Source: Bugula neritina
Lineage: Eukaryota > Bryozoa > Gymnolaemata > Cheilostomatida > Bugulidae
Assembly (NCBI GenBank): GCA_964035545.1
Contig: OZ037766.1
Coordinates: 11,293,722 to 11,357,721, forward strand
Direction of reading: 5' to 3'
DNA length: 64,000 bases
Of this stretch, positions 18,457 to 32,800 are shown one piece after another. Each line of letters begins with the position of its first letter. The first letter of the stretch is position 1. The notes below the pieces were generated by a model that worked only from the letters and a program-made list of their open reading frames with translations, was not told the DNA's origin and did no database searches. The position numbers and the translations under genes are program-made.

Positions 18457-21400
18457 ATGGCAGCTGAAGCAGGAGATATTGAAGCCATCAACACAGGCTT
18501 GCAGCAAATGGCTCTAGGTATGGGAAAATAATAGCATTCATCTAATAATCAAACTGTAACCTGGCGAGCTCCAACACTTTGTGAAATATTGAGTTTTCTA
18601 TTGAAATTTTAAATAAGTTTGTAAATTTTAAATCAGAGTAACAGCTATCATGTCTAAAGTAATATTGTTATTTTACCAGGAATACATTGGGCTCAGTCTT
18701 TAGCAACTGATGATAACTTTGTTGACTGCATTGCATGTATTTGTTAAAAATTGCGCTTTTATAAGAATTGCGTGAAATTATTCTCAACCATATAAACCAG
18801 TGTAATAGTAATAAATAGAAACTCACAGCAATGTATTACAAAACTTTCAAATATTAATGCACTGACATCTTCATTGCTTGTATTGTGTACAAGTGCCCTA
18901 GATAAATAGTATTACTTATTTTCTGGCATATATGACTAGCAAATAACCATGTGAAAACATTCAACATAAAAGTGAAATCATAAAAAGTGAAGTATATTCT
19001 GCTGGTGCATATAATATTATTGGCAGTTTTAGGTGCAAAATATTATAGTGATTAAAGGGACACCAGTAGATCAAAACATCAAATCCTAAAGTGTATGTGC
19101 TATCATTACTAAATGTTGTTAAGTTTATGGTAGTCTAAGGTGGTAATTTTCTTTCAAGTGAGAATTACTCAATTTTTGATTAAAGGACGGTAAAATATTT
19201 ATGTAGACATAAATGTGCTAAAATTCAGTAAGGAATTTTACATTGACGAAGTTCAGAAAATTTATGTTTATAGTGAGATACACATTATAGGTCTATTTAG
19301 GATTCTATTATCATGTTGCACGTTTACATTGTTATGTTTTTATCTTGATAAACTTTTGTTTAAATCTATGTTATAAAATATAAATTATAAGTTTAGGATA
19401 TAACGTATTTCTTTTCAATTCTATTCAAGTTAGGCATATTTTATAAATAACGGTAAAAGCAAGGAAATGTTTTCATAGATGTACAAAAAAAATTGAATTT
19501 AAAACCTGAAGTTTATTATATTTGTGCTAAATTTTAATCTTACCTTCATACGTTAGCCCTTGTTTTAATAAATATTTTAGAAGATTAGATTTCATATTAC
19601 ATGTTTCAGTTATTTAGTTATTTTATTATTATATAGTGAAGATATACACATCGCAGACTAAAGGTAGTGATGAGACAGGTGATGGGTCTAAGGAGAAGCC
19701 ATACCAGTCTATAAAAAACGGAGTGAAGGAATCACTTGAAAAGAATGCTGAGATTTATTGCGATGCAAAACCATCAGAAAAAGATGGTGTTAAAGAAGTA
19801 GGACTGGTGTTTATTCACATGGTTTCATGCTAACTTTCTATGTTGTAAAATCAACCTTAATCATAAAATATATTCTAGCAATTTGTTAAATTGTAAAACT
19901 ATGTGGTATATTTTTAGGAAGAGTATGAATTGGTGGCAAAGGCACAGATCAAAAAATTAACAAAGATTTGTGCACGAGAAAAAATGAAAGAGGCAGAGGC
20001 TGATCAAAGAAATGTTTGTGTTATACATCATTGTTATATTTAATACTCGTGCGTGTGGTTTTACTAAATATTCTGGTCTTGTCACAGTTGCATTGTGTTA
20101 TATAAATTTGCATTATATGAAATAATATTAGAAGGTGATGTAATCTAAATACTTATCACAGGCTGAAAGTGCCAAGCGACATGAACAGAACTTGGAGGCA
20201 GCAAAAGGCATCACTATTTCAGAAGATAAGTCTTTGCCTGCAGCTGTCAAGATTAAAATACGGGATGCTGTGCAATACAGAGGTTAACCATCATCATATA
20301 TAGTTGCTGATCGAAAATAGTGGGCAATGATTGTAATAAATTTCATTACTCTTGTAATTGTGATATTTAAAAAAAAACCTTCGGTAATGCAATTGCTTCG
20401 TTCCATATTTCGCTTATGACATGAAAACTAGAATTGAGATTAAAAGTAAAATATACTAAATGCTTTTGGCCAAGGGTCTTGAAAATCTAAAATTTCTCTA
20501 ACTAAAATCATAAACAGCCGATTGTGTAATATTTTTAAAAAGATATTTTGCGTATCTCCTGTATCAGGTAGATGTGCTATTTATAGTTAGCAATATATTT
20601 GGTCAGGTAAAAGAATTGCAGCAGAGGCGTGGGTTCACAGGCTGAGAAGGCAAGGCAAGTCACTCATGTTTCTTATTTTAAGAGACGGGACTGGCTATCT
20701 CCAAGCTGTTCTCAATGACCTGATGGTATGTTCTTGTGTAACTGCATTTCTTCCTCTACATTTTCTAGTATTCTATAAGATTATATAGATATATAGTGTT
20801 CTTTAGCTCTATGTAGCATATGTTTTGTTTCTATTATACACAATGTAGCTTTGCTTATATATGTATTCAGTGCCAGACCTATGATGCTATGAGACTTACC
20901 ACTGAATGCTCAATCAGAGTTTGTGGAGTCTTGGAGGAAGTGCCCGAAGGACAACAGGTTAGCAGTCCTCACTCTTCAGCTCTTGAATATCGGCAAGTCA
21001 TGTGGTTTTACAGTTAGTTGAAGAATCTGTAAGCTATGAAGTGATGATCAGCTGCGTATATGTTTAGGCTCCGGGAAACCACGAGCTGAAAGCAGACTAC
21101 TGGGAGATGATAGGTGATTGCCCACCAGGTGGCGCTGATAGCCTGCTGAACGAGGATGCCAACGTTGATGTTCAGCTCACAAACCGGCACATTATGATCA
21201 GAGGAGAAAATGTAAGTTCGTTATTTGGTACTTTAAACTTGGTAGCATGTGTATTGTTCTGGTTTGGACAATAGTTAGGTTTAATTATGTTGTTTAGAGG
21301 TAGATCATCAGGTAGCTGTGTTTCTTAACATCACACTGATACATTCTGAGGTTTTGAAACTGGTATTTCTAACATGTGTATTGAATTTAGACATCCAAGA

Positions 21401-24400
21401 TATTGAAGATGAGATCTGTAGCCACACAGTGTATTAGAGAGCACTACTTCAGCAGAGGCTACTTTGAAGTATGTCCTCCAACTCTCGTACAAACCATGTG
21501 TGAAGGCGGATCCACTCTGTTCCATCTGGACTACTTTGGTGAACCGGTGAGTTGCTCATAGATATTCAGTCAAATAATATTACTGTTGCAGTTTATTTTT
21601 AAAATAGATCTTTAGTTTGTGCTATCAGTACAGTGTCAAACTTTTTGAAATATTTGGTATGCTCTCGCAGTGGAGTATAATTATTATTCTGCTTTTACTT
21701 TTTCCTTTTAGGAGCCAAAATACCCAAATTAGTTCAATTAAAAGTTTTACTATACGACTAAAATTGGAGTATTTACTTATATTACCACGTTGGTCTTTAG
21801 TATTGAATTGGGTTCGAGTTAGTGCTGTATTTAGTATTTGACCATCAAATCTTTTATTTTCAGTTCTGAATAGCTATCAAAAGTCTCAAATGTAGTGAAT
21901 AATGTTCACTTTTAAATGTAAATTTAGTAAATGTGTTTTTAACTTTAATAATTCGTTGTGTTGGGTTATTTTGTGTTCAATCCTTCTTATGCAGTACAAG
22001 CATGTCTATAATTATGACGTTAATGATGTAAATTAATCAGGTACATTATTGTATATTACGTTTAGGTCGTCTTCCCACACATGTTTAGCCTGATATAGAA
22101 ATTGTCTGCATTTCTAGTTCCGCAAGACTTCCTAAACTGTTCCATTAATCTTGCCGTGTATCAGTGATTTTTGTTAATCTGCTATACCTTTATTTTGATC
22201 CATCTATCAACATGCTATTAATCAGCCTTTACGCGTCTGGCATATCAGTCTTCCCTACGTTCAGCTAATCCTGCACCAGTAGTATCACTTATATGACCTG
22301 CGTTAATGACTGCATTGCCGGTTATATATGTTCATGAATAATATACTCATAAATTATATTTGGTGCAGGCACATGGTTATACTAAACGCATAGCAGGGCA
22401 AAAATGCTAAAAAGTTGAATCGGCATTCAACTATTTTTACATAACCTTTAAACTTATTGGGAAAATATTGCAATATACATCTGTTTATTGCTTTCACCAT
22501 CCTCTCAAACGTGACAATCATCAATTTTAAGTTATTAAAAATAACTTGAGAAGAAAATGAATCAAGATAATATTATGTACGGCTTGTCTCTCTTGAATTA
22601 CTTATACTGTTGCAATGGTGTTCTATCATGCAGGCATACTTGACCCAATCATCTCAGCTATACCTGGAGACGGCCATGCCCAGTATGGGCGATGTGTTCT
22701 GTATTGCTCAGTCCTACAGAGCAGAGCTGTCCAGGACGCGACGCCATCTTGCTGAGTACACGCAAGTGGAGGGCGAGTGTCCTTTCATTACATTTGATGA
22801 GCTGCTGGACAGGATAGAGGATTTGATATGTGACTCTGTAGACAGGATACTCAAGTCTCCCTTCAGTCAACTCCTCTACGACCTCAACCCAGTCAGTTCA
22901 CTCAATGCTGTTTTAGCCTGCTCAACTGTAACTTGTTTGTTATATAGCGTATTGCCATGTTATAGTGTATGGATACTTTTCCTAAATCAGCAGGGGTTAA
23001 ACACACTAAGCTTTTAATTAGTGTAAGAAATGTTATTTCCTTTAGTTTTATGAGTTGTAATATTGAAGCGTGAAATCTTTGGTAATTATCTCGTATGATT
23101 TAAAAATTAGTATTGCTGCATTTTGGAGAGATAACCAACTAATTAGCCAGTTTCTTATCTATCCCCTTCGTTACACTTTCAGTAATAATAGACAAAATTC
23201 TTAAAAGAATAATAAATTCAAAAATTCTTACTCATTAAAACATAAGCAATAGCTATTCAGTTCAATTAATAATATTAGAATAATAGATAGATAGTTGTTG
23301 ACATGCATGCATTTGCATCGTATATACTCTGTTATTAATAGAGTATACAGAATGGTATATATTTTATGCATCTTATTGGTTCCATGAGCATTTTTTGATA
23401 ACATGGTTTTTTTCATGCCAAGTATTAAGAATGGTTATTGGTTGCTATTTTATAGGGTTTTAAAGCACCTAAAAGGCCATTCAGGAGAATGACATATGCT
23501 GACGCAATTGTGTATCTGAAAGAGCATGACATTCGCAAAGACGATGGAACTTTCTACGAATTTGGAGATGTAAGCATTTTGGCAGCAATTGATGCTGTTG
23601 GATCTTTAAATTCAGTGTTTGCATCAGCTGAATTAGAGGCATTTTGATGTTTAGTGTTAGCAATAGAGACAACTCTAGTCAGCTATTCTACTATGTAGAG
23701 GGTAGACCACTTTTCAAAGTATTCACTTAGCACATGTCTATTTTTGGACATAATCAACACCTTGATGTCAGAAGATGTGTTGTATTCTATATATTATGTC
23801 TTGCATGCTGTAGCAGTCCTTGGTATGACATACAATAGACCTCTGCACTACCTCTACACTGTAGGTAATTTATTTCAGGATATTCCTGAGGCACCTGAGC
23901 GTAAAATGACTGACCAAATAAATGAGCCAATCCTCCTCACCAAGTTCCCTGCTCCTATCAAATCTTTCTACATGCCCCGGTGTGCTGACGACAACCGAGT
24001 TACGGAGTCGGTGAGTGTTGTTAATGCTTGCACCTCTCTTCATAGCACACATAAAAACTAGATCTCTCGCTCTATTATTCTATCTTTCAAATAGGTTTTG
24101 ACTTGAAATAAATTGTATAATAGTTATGAAATGGTAGTTTGAAACTAAACTATGTAATCTGTCTAAAATTAATAATGCTAGCAATACGTGGGAAGTATCC
24201 GCAGCATGAAAACTTTTTCAGTGATAACAGAAAATATTGAGTAATATTCTGCAACAGTTTCTAAAATAACTGCCTACATAATATTGTTCATTGCTGTTCA
24301 ATTAGTTTTTATCTTTTATATGCTAGCATCGGTTGTTTGAAATTTTAATAAAAAATGCTTTAAAGTCAAAGGGCAACAGGTTTTGCTTGCTTTTCAATTT

Positions 24401-26081
24401 TTTGCAAATCTGAAACAATTTCTTAAAAAAAATAGGAAGTCTGATTATAAATTGCTACTTCTTACTGATGTTTTGTTTTAAAAATGGCGGCATGTTGGTT
24501 TCGAACTTATTCAAAATTATTTACTGTTTTTCATGACCTTGTATAAATAGAAATGCTTTACAAATTTAAGTAATTGAAGTTCCTTGAAATCTCAATCAGC
24601 CCTGGAAGTCGTTCCAGCATGTCCCATAACTGGGCCTGTATTTAGAAACAAAATATTTTGAAAAAAATTTGGTTGTCTCATTTTTAAGTCTTTTTATTTT
24701 GACAAAAACACAATTTGATAACTTTTAAATTTACTGGCAACATTTTCTGGCATTACTAAATTCATGAAGTTGAGAGCAAAACATGATATTTCACTGACTG
24801 TTTAATTCTATGATTGAGCTTGAGTTTACTCACAGAACTATGTACTTCTCTCAATTAATTTCTTGCCGAGCGAGAAGAATCAAATCAGAAGTTGTGTCAC
24901 CATTAGTATTTGTATTTATCTATAAGCTCCTCATAAATATGCTACTCTGTAGGTTGATGTGTTGATGCCTGGTGTTGGGGAGATTGTTGGTGGCTCCATG
25001 AGATCCTATAAGATGGAGGAACTGGAAGCAGGTTTCAAAAGAGAAGGCATTGACCCTAAGCCCTACTACTGGTACACGGACCAGGTGAGCTCTCTACTGC
25101 TAAGCCTATGTAAGCTCTGTACAAGTCTTAACGTTTACCTACAGCATTGTTTTACACAAGTTGTGTTACAATGATTGTTGGTAATATTTGTGACATAGAT
25201 TTATTCTGTCCTCTATGCATAGGGGTCAATGTAGGACCTACTAGACTCTAGAGTATGTGCATGTGTGGGGTAAGGGTGGGGGTGTATTATTAATGAGTTG
25301 ATTGATAATACACCCACCAATAATTTATTAGTGCTAATACTGCTACCAATGCTGGCTTTAGAAATATTGTTGCCTGTGCAGTTAATATGTTGTATAAGCT
25401 ACAGTCTACACTATGGCAAGCTTGCCTACATACATTAGAGTTGAGTGTTCCTCTGCATGTGGTAACCACCAGTACACCACTTGACAGCAGAGGACATTTA
25501 ATTAATCACTGCCCCCCTCAGCCCCCTCCAATTCCAACACACTCTAAAAGTTGTCTTGACTTTCAGTAGGATATAAGCCTGTGCTGAACTATTAAATGTC
25601 TCCTGCCACTTTGCACTTTACTGGTTCTCACCAATGTAAAGTTTTGTAGACTGGTGAAATATATTGTATAGGATAAGAATTACACAAGTATATTGTAGTT
25701 GCCATTTATTACATAGTATATTCAGATAGCACCTTTACTTTCCTACAACAAACAACGTATTTTTAAGTGGTGCAGATTCAATCAGTTTCAAACCTTTTAC
25801 TGAAGCATAAAAAATACTAAGTAACAAGCAAACACCTTGAAAATATAAAGCTTCCAATAATCTTTTTTATAATTAATTGTTTTTGTACTAGATTTTTTTT
25901 CTGTAATGCTAACCCACAAGGTAAAGAACGGTTTATGTTGAATTTTCAGAGGAAATATGGGACTTGTCCACATGGAGGGTATGGAATGGGTTTGGAACGA
26001 TTCCTTACATGGATCCTTGGCCGTCATCACATTAGAGATGTGTGTCTCTATCCTAGATTTATTGAGAGATGTACTCCATAG
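18457..26081 (+). CDS. NARS1: Asparaginyl-tRNA synthetase, cytoplasmic
   Basis: Thirteen exons: 18457-18517, 19637-19797, 19918-20013, 20162-20282, 20607-20725, 20871-20957, 21068-21211, 21391-21546, 22634-22891, 23456-23569, 23879-24010, 24953-25084, 25950-26081. They sum to 1713 in-frame bases, 570 residues (human about 548). The enzyme charges tRNA-Asn with asparagine in the cytosol. The animal-type N-terminal domain is at about 22-75 ([20 protein letters not shown]), followed by a charged linker. The OB-fold anticodon domain begins near 147 ([20 protein letters not shown]). The class II core has motif 2 [10 protein letters not shown] (337-346), [27 protein letters not shown], and motif 3 [10 protein letters not shown] (536-545), ending in PRFIERCTP as in vertebrates. 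About 21 extra residues at the N-terminus come from the first exon. A poly(A) signal lies at 26278. Confidence 0.97.
25275..25318. repeat. Hairpin in AsnRS intron 12
   Basis: Left arm GGTGGGGGTGTATTATTA and right arm TGATAATACACCCACC pair with a short loop, apart from a two-base length difference in the G run. Confidence 0.6.
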
Positions 26082-26090
26082 ACTTCACTC

Positions 26091-26102
26091 CACCCCCCCC
26101 CC
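26091..26102. repeat. Poly(C) run in the AsnRS 3' UTR
   Basis: An almost pure C tract ten bases after the AsnRS stop codon. Confidence 0.8.
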
Positions 26103-26277
26103 TCCTTGCCACTTTACATCTCATCAACAAGTTGTTTTGGTGTTGTAAAGTATTATAAGTTTTAAGTTTATACATCATGACTTTAAAGTTCAGCTCTATT
26201 TGTATCATAAATATTTCACGGAATCCATGGTATGTGTGTATGTACGGTTTTGTTGTGTATGCTTTCACTTTCAATTC

Positions 26278-26283
26278 AATAAA
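26278..26283 (+). promoter_or_regulatory. Polyadenylation signal of AsnRS
   Basis: AATAAA about 200 bases after the stop codon, and about 530 bases before the start codon of the next gene on the same strand. Confidence 0.55.
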
Positions 26284-26812
26284 TTTAGCATTACATTAAA
26301 CTATTTCACTTTTTGTGCTACTCTTCACTGCATCATTCCCACACTATAATATCTGTATGTCTGTCTTAGATTGTGGTAAACTATGCTAGATTCTAGCCAT
26401 GATAACATTTTGGCACTTTTGCTCTTAATCTCCTCAACTGCATTAAAATATATAATACATATACGAGTCTGGAAGATAAAATTGCCACTAACATATAAAT
26501 TTGTACCAGTCATTTGGCCGATATTTTGATTTAAAAACTAGGCTTTGGCTAGGGAATGAAATAAAAATATTGGGAAATGAATTTTAAAATAATTGGATGT
26601 TGAATAATTTTTGTATTTAATAAGACAACTCTTAATATAAAACTATTAGTAAAAAGTCAAAACTGGGAGTTTTCTTTCCTCTTATTTATAGATCGGCTCA
26701 TTAATACAATGCTTTGTGTAAACATAAATGAATCAATTACAGCTTGGCTTATTACTTGCTGTTCAGTGTTCTATGGGACTAGTTGTAATTGCTGCTGCTG
26801 CTGCTTCAGATT

Positions 26813-29800
26813 ATGGCAGCTTCTTGCAATGAAAAACATTCTCTTACGGATTTAACTGAGGTTGGTACATCATAATCTACATAGCAATTCATGACTGACC
26901 TATAATAATTATGCATTTTCATTATGATATTTTCAGATCTTATAATATTAAATGGCATGAGGACTACTTGCATAATCATCGAATAACTACCATCTAATGT
27001 ATTCTATTGCTTCATTTTAAAACAAATTAGATAAACAAATTATTATCTACAAGTATAACCTTATAATTTTTATGTTGTTATAAGCTAGTAACAGTTATTT
27101 GTCAGCTTAACTGTGTGGTATTAACTGCTGGTCTCCTACTCAATTACGAAAATGTTTCATTGATTGCAACTTTCAAACCTGTTCTGTGTTTTAAGCCATT
27201 AATTAGGAAGCTGTAGGTTGTGTATCAGTCGCAAATACTGCAGCAGAAGGTTGCAATAAACAGTAGCAAGCAGCAATGCATTAGCGACATCAATGACGTC
27301 ATAAGCTGCCAAGAGTTTCATTGAGCTTCTTCTCACCCATTAACTGCTTCCAATAATAAAATGTCAAAACGAAAGCTTGCCACTGGCAAAAGTAATTAAG
27401 TGCTCAGCAAATCAAATTATTATTATATTAGGCCGCCTTGGTAATGTATCATAAGACTGATGTATGGTTATAGCAACCCATGACCTTGAACTATAAAATG
27501 ATATTTTTACAGTTTACTTGAAAGTTTTACTTTTATTGAATTCTTTAAACTTAGGAATATCTAGTTCTGCCATACAATTCATTTTAAGGATTATTAAAGT
27601 CTAAAGAGAGCCAGCAACCTAATTACCCTAAAGATTTTACTAAGTTACTTCTCTAAAATTTATTAATGAGGTAATTTGGTACATAACTAACAACCCCTAA
27701 TTTACTGCTATATTTTTTTCAAAAATTAAAGACACTTAATAGTTACTTGTAACTGTTAGAATCATTTAGGAGGAAAAAAAGTATTCTTAGCAGTTGTACC
27801 AAATAAACCAACGCTGTAATACATTACAAGTCAGCACCATTTTGTCACATACCATCATACATACTGATATAACAATTACCAATATTCTTTTAAAGATTGT
27901 ATGTTGCTCTTGTATTCAAGCATTATTTTATTTTATTGTTTTTTTTCATCCAAATCAGCATTAGCAAAAAATTCAATTTGCCTAGAGTCAGTATGACAGC
28001 ATTGTTTTAATACAACATGTATGATAACATTTTTTAAAGTTACCTTCTAAACAGGTTTTCTTATTTTTCCATGAAATTTTATTAATCTAATCAAAATAAA
28101 ACAATCTAGCTATTGTATATTTTGCTTCTATTGATATATATTATAGTCAATTATTGCATATTTTTGTGAAATATCCATCAAAGCTTCACAAACATTTCTT
28201 TGATTATAAAATGCCAAATTTTAAAAACAAGGAAATAAATGCATAATGCATACATGCTGTTTATAATTAATAAGCACACTCTCCAGCCCTGAGTACAATT
28301 ACATAAAATCACCTATATGTTGGTTTATTCAACTGAGAACTTGTGACAGAACAATTAACAGTCTCTTGTGAATTTTTGGCATTCTTCCCAACAACATTAT
28401 GCTTTCATCTTTTAATCAATAAACCACTAGTACATTTTAGATGAGGTGATATTCGGTCACATTACAGCTAGTAATTCTATAACTATAGAACTTATGAAAA
28501 TACTAAAGAATTCATTTGTTAGCTCTGTTTACTAGATTAAAATATTTAAAATTAGCAACGACTACTCTTGGAAAAAAAACTGTATATTGACTCAAAAGTC
28601 AAGCTATATTTTCATTGTAACTGTTTGTTCTTGGTTTATTATTCAAATACCTCTTTTGTTCTTGGTGAAATGGTACATTGTTCTATCTTATTTGTATTTT
28701 TATGCCGCAATACAAGTGCCAATATAACAGTCCTAGCTTGTCAACTACATCAGCTTTCATCAATTTGAAAATGGCTTTGCTTAACTTGAATATCACTTTT
28801 TTAATAGATTGTTTTCACTTCTACGCCCATTTGTATTGTTATTAAAGTGTAAGGTATGCACTATTATGCAGTGTAGATTGGTTATATTCGCTGCAAATCA
28901 ATAAAGTGTAATAGCATGCCCAACTATATCAGGAAATGCTACAACATATACTCAAAGCTTATACACTTCAAATTTAAATAAGTGCAAAGATGCTATGTTC
29001 TCCTCAACTTATGTAGTTTGAAACTTACAACTAGTATATTTTATCAATTCCAGTGTAAATAATTTCTCAAGCATTAATTATCTTGTCTAGCCGTAATTAT
29101 AAATCAAATATGATCACTATAAGTTAATTATTGTTTTTATTAGAAGCCAATTATCCTATAATCAAAAGGGGATATATATATATATATATATACTACTTCT
29201 TTGGTTGAACATTATATGAGATAGTGTATTGTAAACCTTTCTATATAAGAAATATTGTTGATAAATTTAAATTCAACTGTAGTATTTTATATGCCTACTA
29301 TACTTTTTAAGGCATAACTACCAATTATTTTTACTAAATATATAATTTCTAATAGTACAACTAACAGTATTAATCAATTATTTTGGTTCTGTTCTATAAG
29401 TGAACGCATGCTTCATCAACTTGGGTTTTCAGTTATTTGTGTTTTAATCTTTGTAACGGTGCAACTAACTATTTGGAGCTGTTTAATCAGAGAGCCATCT
29501 AAACTCGCGCACAATTTGAGAAATAAAAAACCAGCTTAAAGAATCAATAAAAAAAATGTATGTTTAACTTCAAAGCAATTATGTGCAACAGTACTTTTAA
29601 GCTGTCCATTATTTTATAATTTCATACATAGATATTATGTACTCCCGGAAAACATGGGGGGGGGGGAAATGAGTTGAGATTTCCCATGGATGCGTTAAGC
29701 ATTCAACATGTTGTCACATGTAAACAATAAAAATGTTTGAACTTATAGCTAGTTACTTAATTTAGGAAGACCAGGCGGTCACTTGTGACACGGCTGAGGT

Positions 29801-32800
29801 AGTCCAGGAGGAGAGACCAAGTTGGGGAGGAAGATGTGACTTTTTCATGTCATGTCTATCATTCGCAGTTGGTCTCGGAAATATTTGGCGGTTTCCATAC
29901 TTATGCTATGAAAATGGCGGAGGTTAGCAGATAATGTATGAAAGTTTAAGAGTTTTTTCTGATTTTTATTACATGTTCTAATAATTATCTCCCCTGTTAC
30001 ATATTTTCATCTGGATCATTTCATATCATTATACTTACAACTCTTGCAGGAGCTTTTCTCATTCCTTACTGTATCATGATGGTGTTTGCTGGCATGCCAT
30101 TATTTTTCATGGAGCTATCCTTGGGACAATTTGCCGCTCAGGGTGCTATTAACGTCTGGGCTGTAAGCCCTTTGTTTAAAGGTGAAATAGCAGTTGGTAC
30201 TTTGTGTCTGGTTGATGGTGCATAACGTTGATAGTTAATGTAGTTACTTAGAACAACAGTTAATGTAATGCGTTACAATTTCTTTGTATAACATATGTAT
30301 GAAGTTAATATATTATTATAAACTTGCTATTTATTTATTGGGAACCCTATATACATATACATCAAATTTCAGTTAAAATATCCTTGCTTTTCTAACTCAC
30401 CTGCTAACTACCATTGGTGTAATTTGATATTTTCAATATGTGATTTTATTGCATTATACTATTATCTTTTATACAGGTACTGGATATGCCATGTTCTTGG
30501 TGTCTTTTTTTGTTGGCATATATTACATGATGCTGATTGCATGGGCCTTCCACTTTGTTTTTGCTTCTTTTCGCCGAGATGTACCCTGGAAAAGTTGCCA
30601 GAACGACTGGAATACAATTGGTTAGTTAATTTAACTAAATGCTCTCTAATTATAAACAAACTTGCTAGCATGACAATAAATCAGCAAATTCATTTACAAA
30701 TTCCTAAAATTCCAACAAAGTGTTATATTATATTTAAATGCATTTTCATCGCTTCTTCTTATCTCAATTTGAAGATTAAACTTTCTTAAATCATACCAAT
30801 ATGTAACGAGATTTTAATACAAACTGCAGTAGGAGTATATGGCTAACAGCTTCAAATATATATTATTTATAGCCTACCATGTTAGTATGCTAAATGGTAT
30901 GCACTGTATTAGCTGTATGCATTGAAGGTGTTTTTGCTGCCGGTGGTTGACAGCACTTCCGGTGCATTACACGGTGTGTACTCCAGTTTGTATTTTCAGC
31001 TTGCAGTGAACCTGAACAATACAGTAGCTGCGCATTAATGAATGGCACGTGGTTCAATCAAACTTGCTGGACAATAGAAGAAAATGGAGAAGATAACTAC
31101 AACTATTACACTAAGTTGTCAAATGATACTGGAAGAAAATCAGCAAGTGATGAATATTTTCAGTAAGACCTTAGAATAGAATTACTATAGAGTATAGAAT
31201 GACCAATTAATATGCTTGAATTGTCTTTCAGTACTCAGTATAGCTCACTTGTCTAACATAATTTTTGGGCAGTTTTCCAACAGCCATATATTACTTGGCG
31301 AAAGTAAAACAAAGAAATTAATTCTTCAAATTTACTGGGCAATTTTCCAACAGGTTTATAATCAGCTTATATGTTATCTGATGAAAAGGTGCTAAGCTAG
31401 TACTTAGTATTTCAATACATAGTTTTATATCAGTTTCGGTTTGGGTGTGAAATGGTGTGGTGCATTTTGAATACGGTAATTTAACTTACAGGTATCTCCA
31501 ATAATTAATGGTTTCTTATGTTTTTGTACTTTCCCCTCTCCCCCCCCCCTCCCCTTGCATAGCCTCAAAATGCACGAAGATCCTTTTGGTGTTGATTGAA
31601 CACATTTGAAAAGTAGTAAGCTTCACCAAATATGTGACCCAGGCAGTCAGAAAAGCACTTTGTGACAAAATTCACACTTTTAGTTATTGCTTGATTCTTA
31701 TTTGCCTCTTTATACTGATTGATTTGCACTTTAAATTTTTGAAATCGGACCACTATTATAATAGTAGTCCAATTTCAAAAATTTAAACTGCAAATCAATC
31801 AGTATAAAGAGGCAAATAAGAATCAAGCATTAACTGAAAATGTGAATTTTGTCACAAAGTGCTTTTCTGACTGCCTGGGTCACATATATCAAGTGCCAAA
31901 AATGCCATTAACACAGAACAACAAAATTAATACTAAAGTGTCAAATAATTGCCACATAATTTCAAGATTCTTAATTCAGGCTCAGCACTAATTGAAAGTA
32001 GAACAAGGAATTTTTTTTAAAATCAATATCTAAATGAGTTCAAAAATAAAAAAATACAGGACTAAACTTACGAATGAAAAAACTTTTGCTGACTTTTGAC
32101 AAATTTATATACTTGCATGCAAAACCAGGCCTATAATGAAAAAAACATTTGTGTCAATGTTCAAGCTCGATATTTAAGTTAATAATATCATGAGTGCTCA
32201 GTGAATAACTCCTATAATTTTATTTTTAGTTCACAAAAGTTTCAAATTGAGAGAGTTAATTTGATAATTTTATCTTTTAGCTCTTTTGTTGAAAATTGAT
32301 ATATGCATTAAAAAGTTTTATCAACATTGTTTGGTTTATTATTTGCGCACATTTATCAAATAGCTCTTGTTGTAAGTGTCTATAGTTGTTTTTGTTTTAA
32401 ACCAACATTTTTGTGCAACGTGTCAATTAATGTTGAATATGCATAAACTTCCTTATTGAATTATGGAAGCTTGACTTATTTCGCATAATAATAATACAAT
32501 CTACTTGTTGTAACATGTACAGTGCAGCTCCTGCTCAATCTATAAGCTATATCAATAGAATTAACTTTACATGAGTGCAATCTGTTTGATTCATAGTCCG
32601 CAGCATACCTTGCAACTAGTCAGCTTAATATGAAATACAGCACAAAATTGCCATATAATATTTAGTTAGTGTTATATTAGCTGAGTAAAATCAAGTTAAT
32701 GCAAAGAATGTTAATAATTTTTTATGATAATTCTTACTTCTCAGCAACAAGGTATTGGACATATCAAGTAACATCGATGATCTGGGATATCCCAAATGGG

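Larger units (their letters stand above)
26861..29765 (+). other. First intron of the SLC6 gene
   Basis: A 2.9-kb AT-rich intron. It contains a perfect ATGACGTCAT palindrome at 27293-27302, a (TA)n run near 29172-29192 and a poly(G) run near 29657. No coding exon is recognised. Confidence 0.6.

Noticed and set aside
21800-21830. tRNA B-box-like GGGTTCGAGTTAG
   Set aside because: No A box at the right distance and no cloverleaf fold.
22610-23017. 135-codon open frame as an independent gene
   Set aside because: It is AsnRS exon 9 (22634-22891) extended into its introns; the true exon ends at the donor after 22891.
30424-30789. 121-codon plus-strand frame
   Set aside because: A shadow of SLC6 exon 4 in another frame; the conserved TM3 region is read in the frame giving [12 protein letters not shown].
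31565-31753. Minus-strand 62-codon open frame
   Set aside because: It is mostly the left arm of the palindrome and reads as a chance frame.
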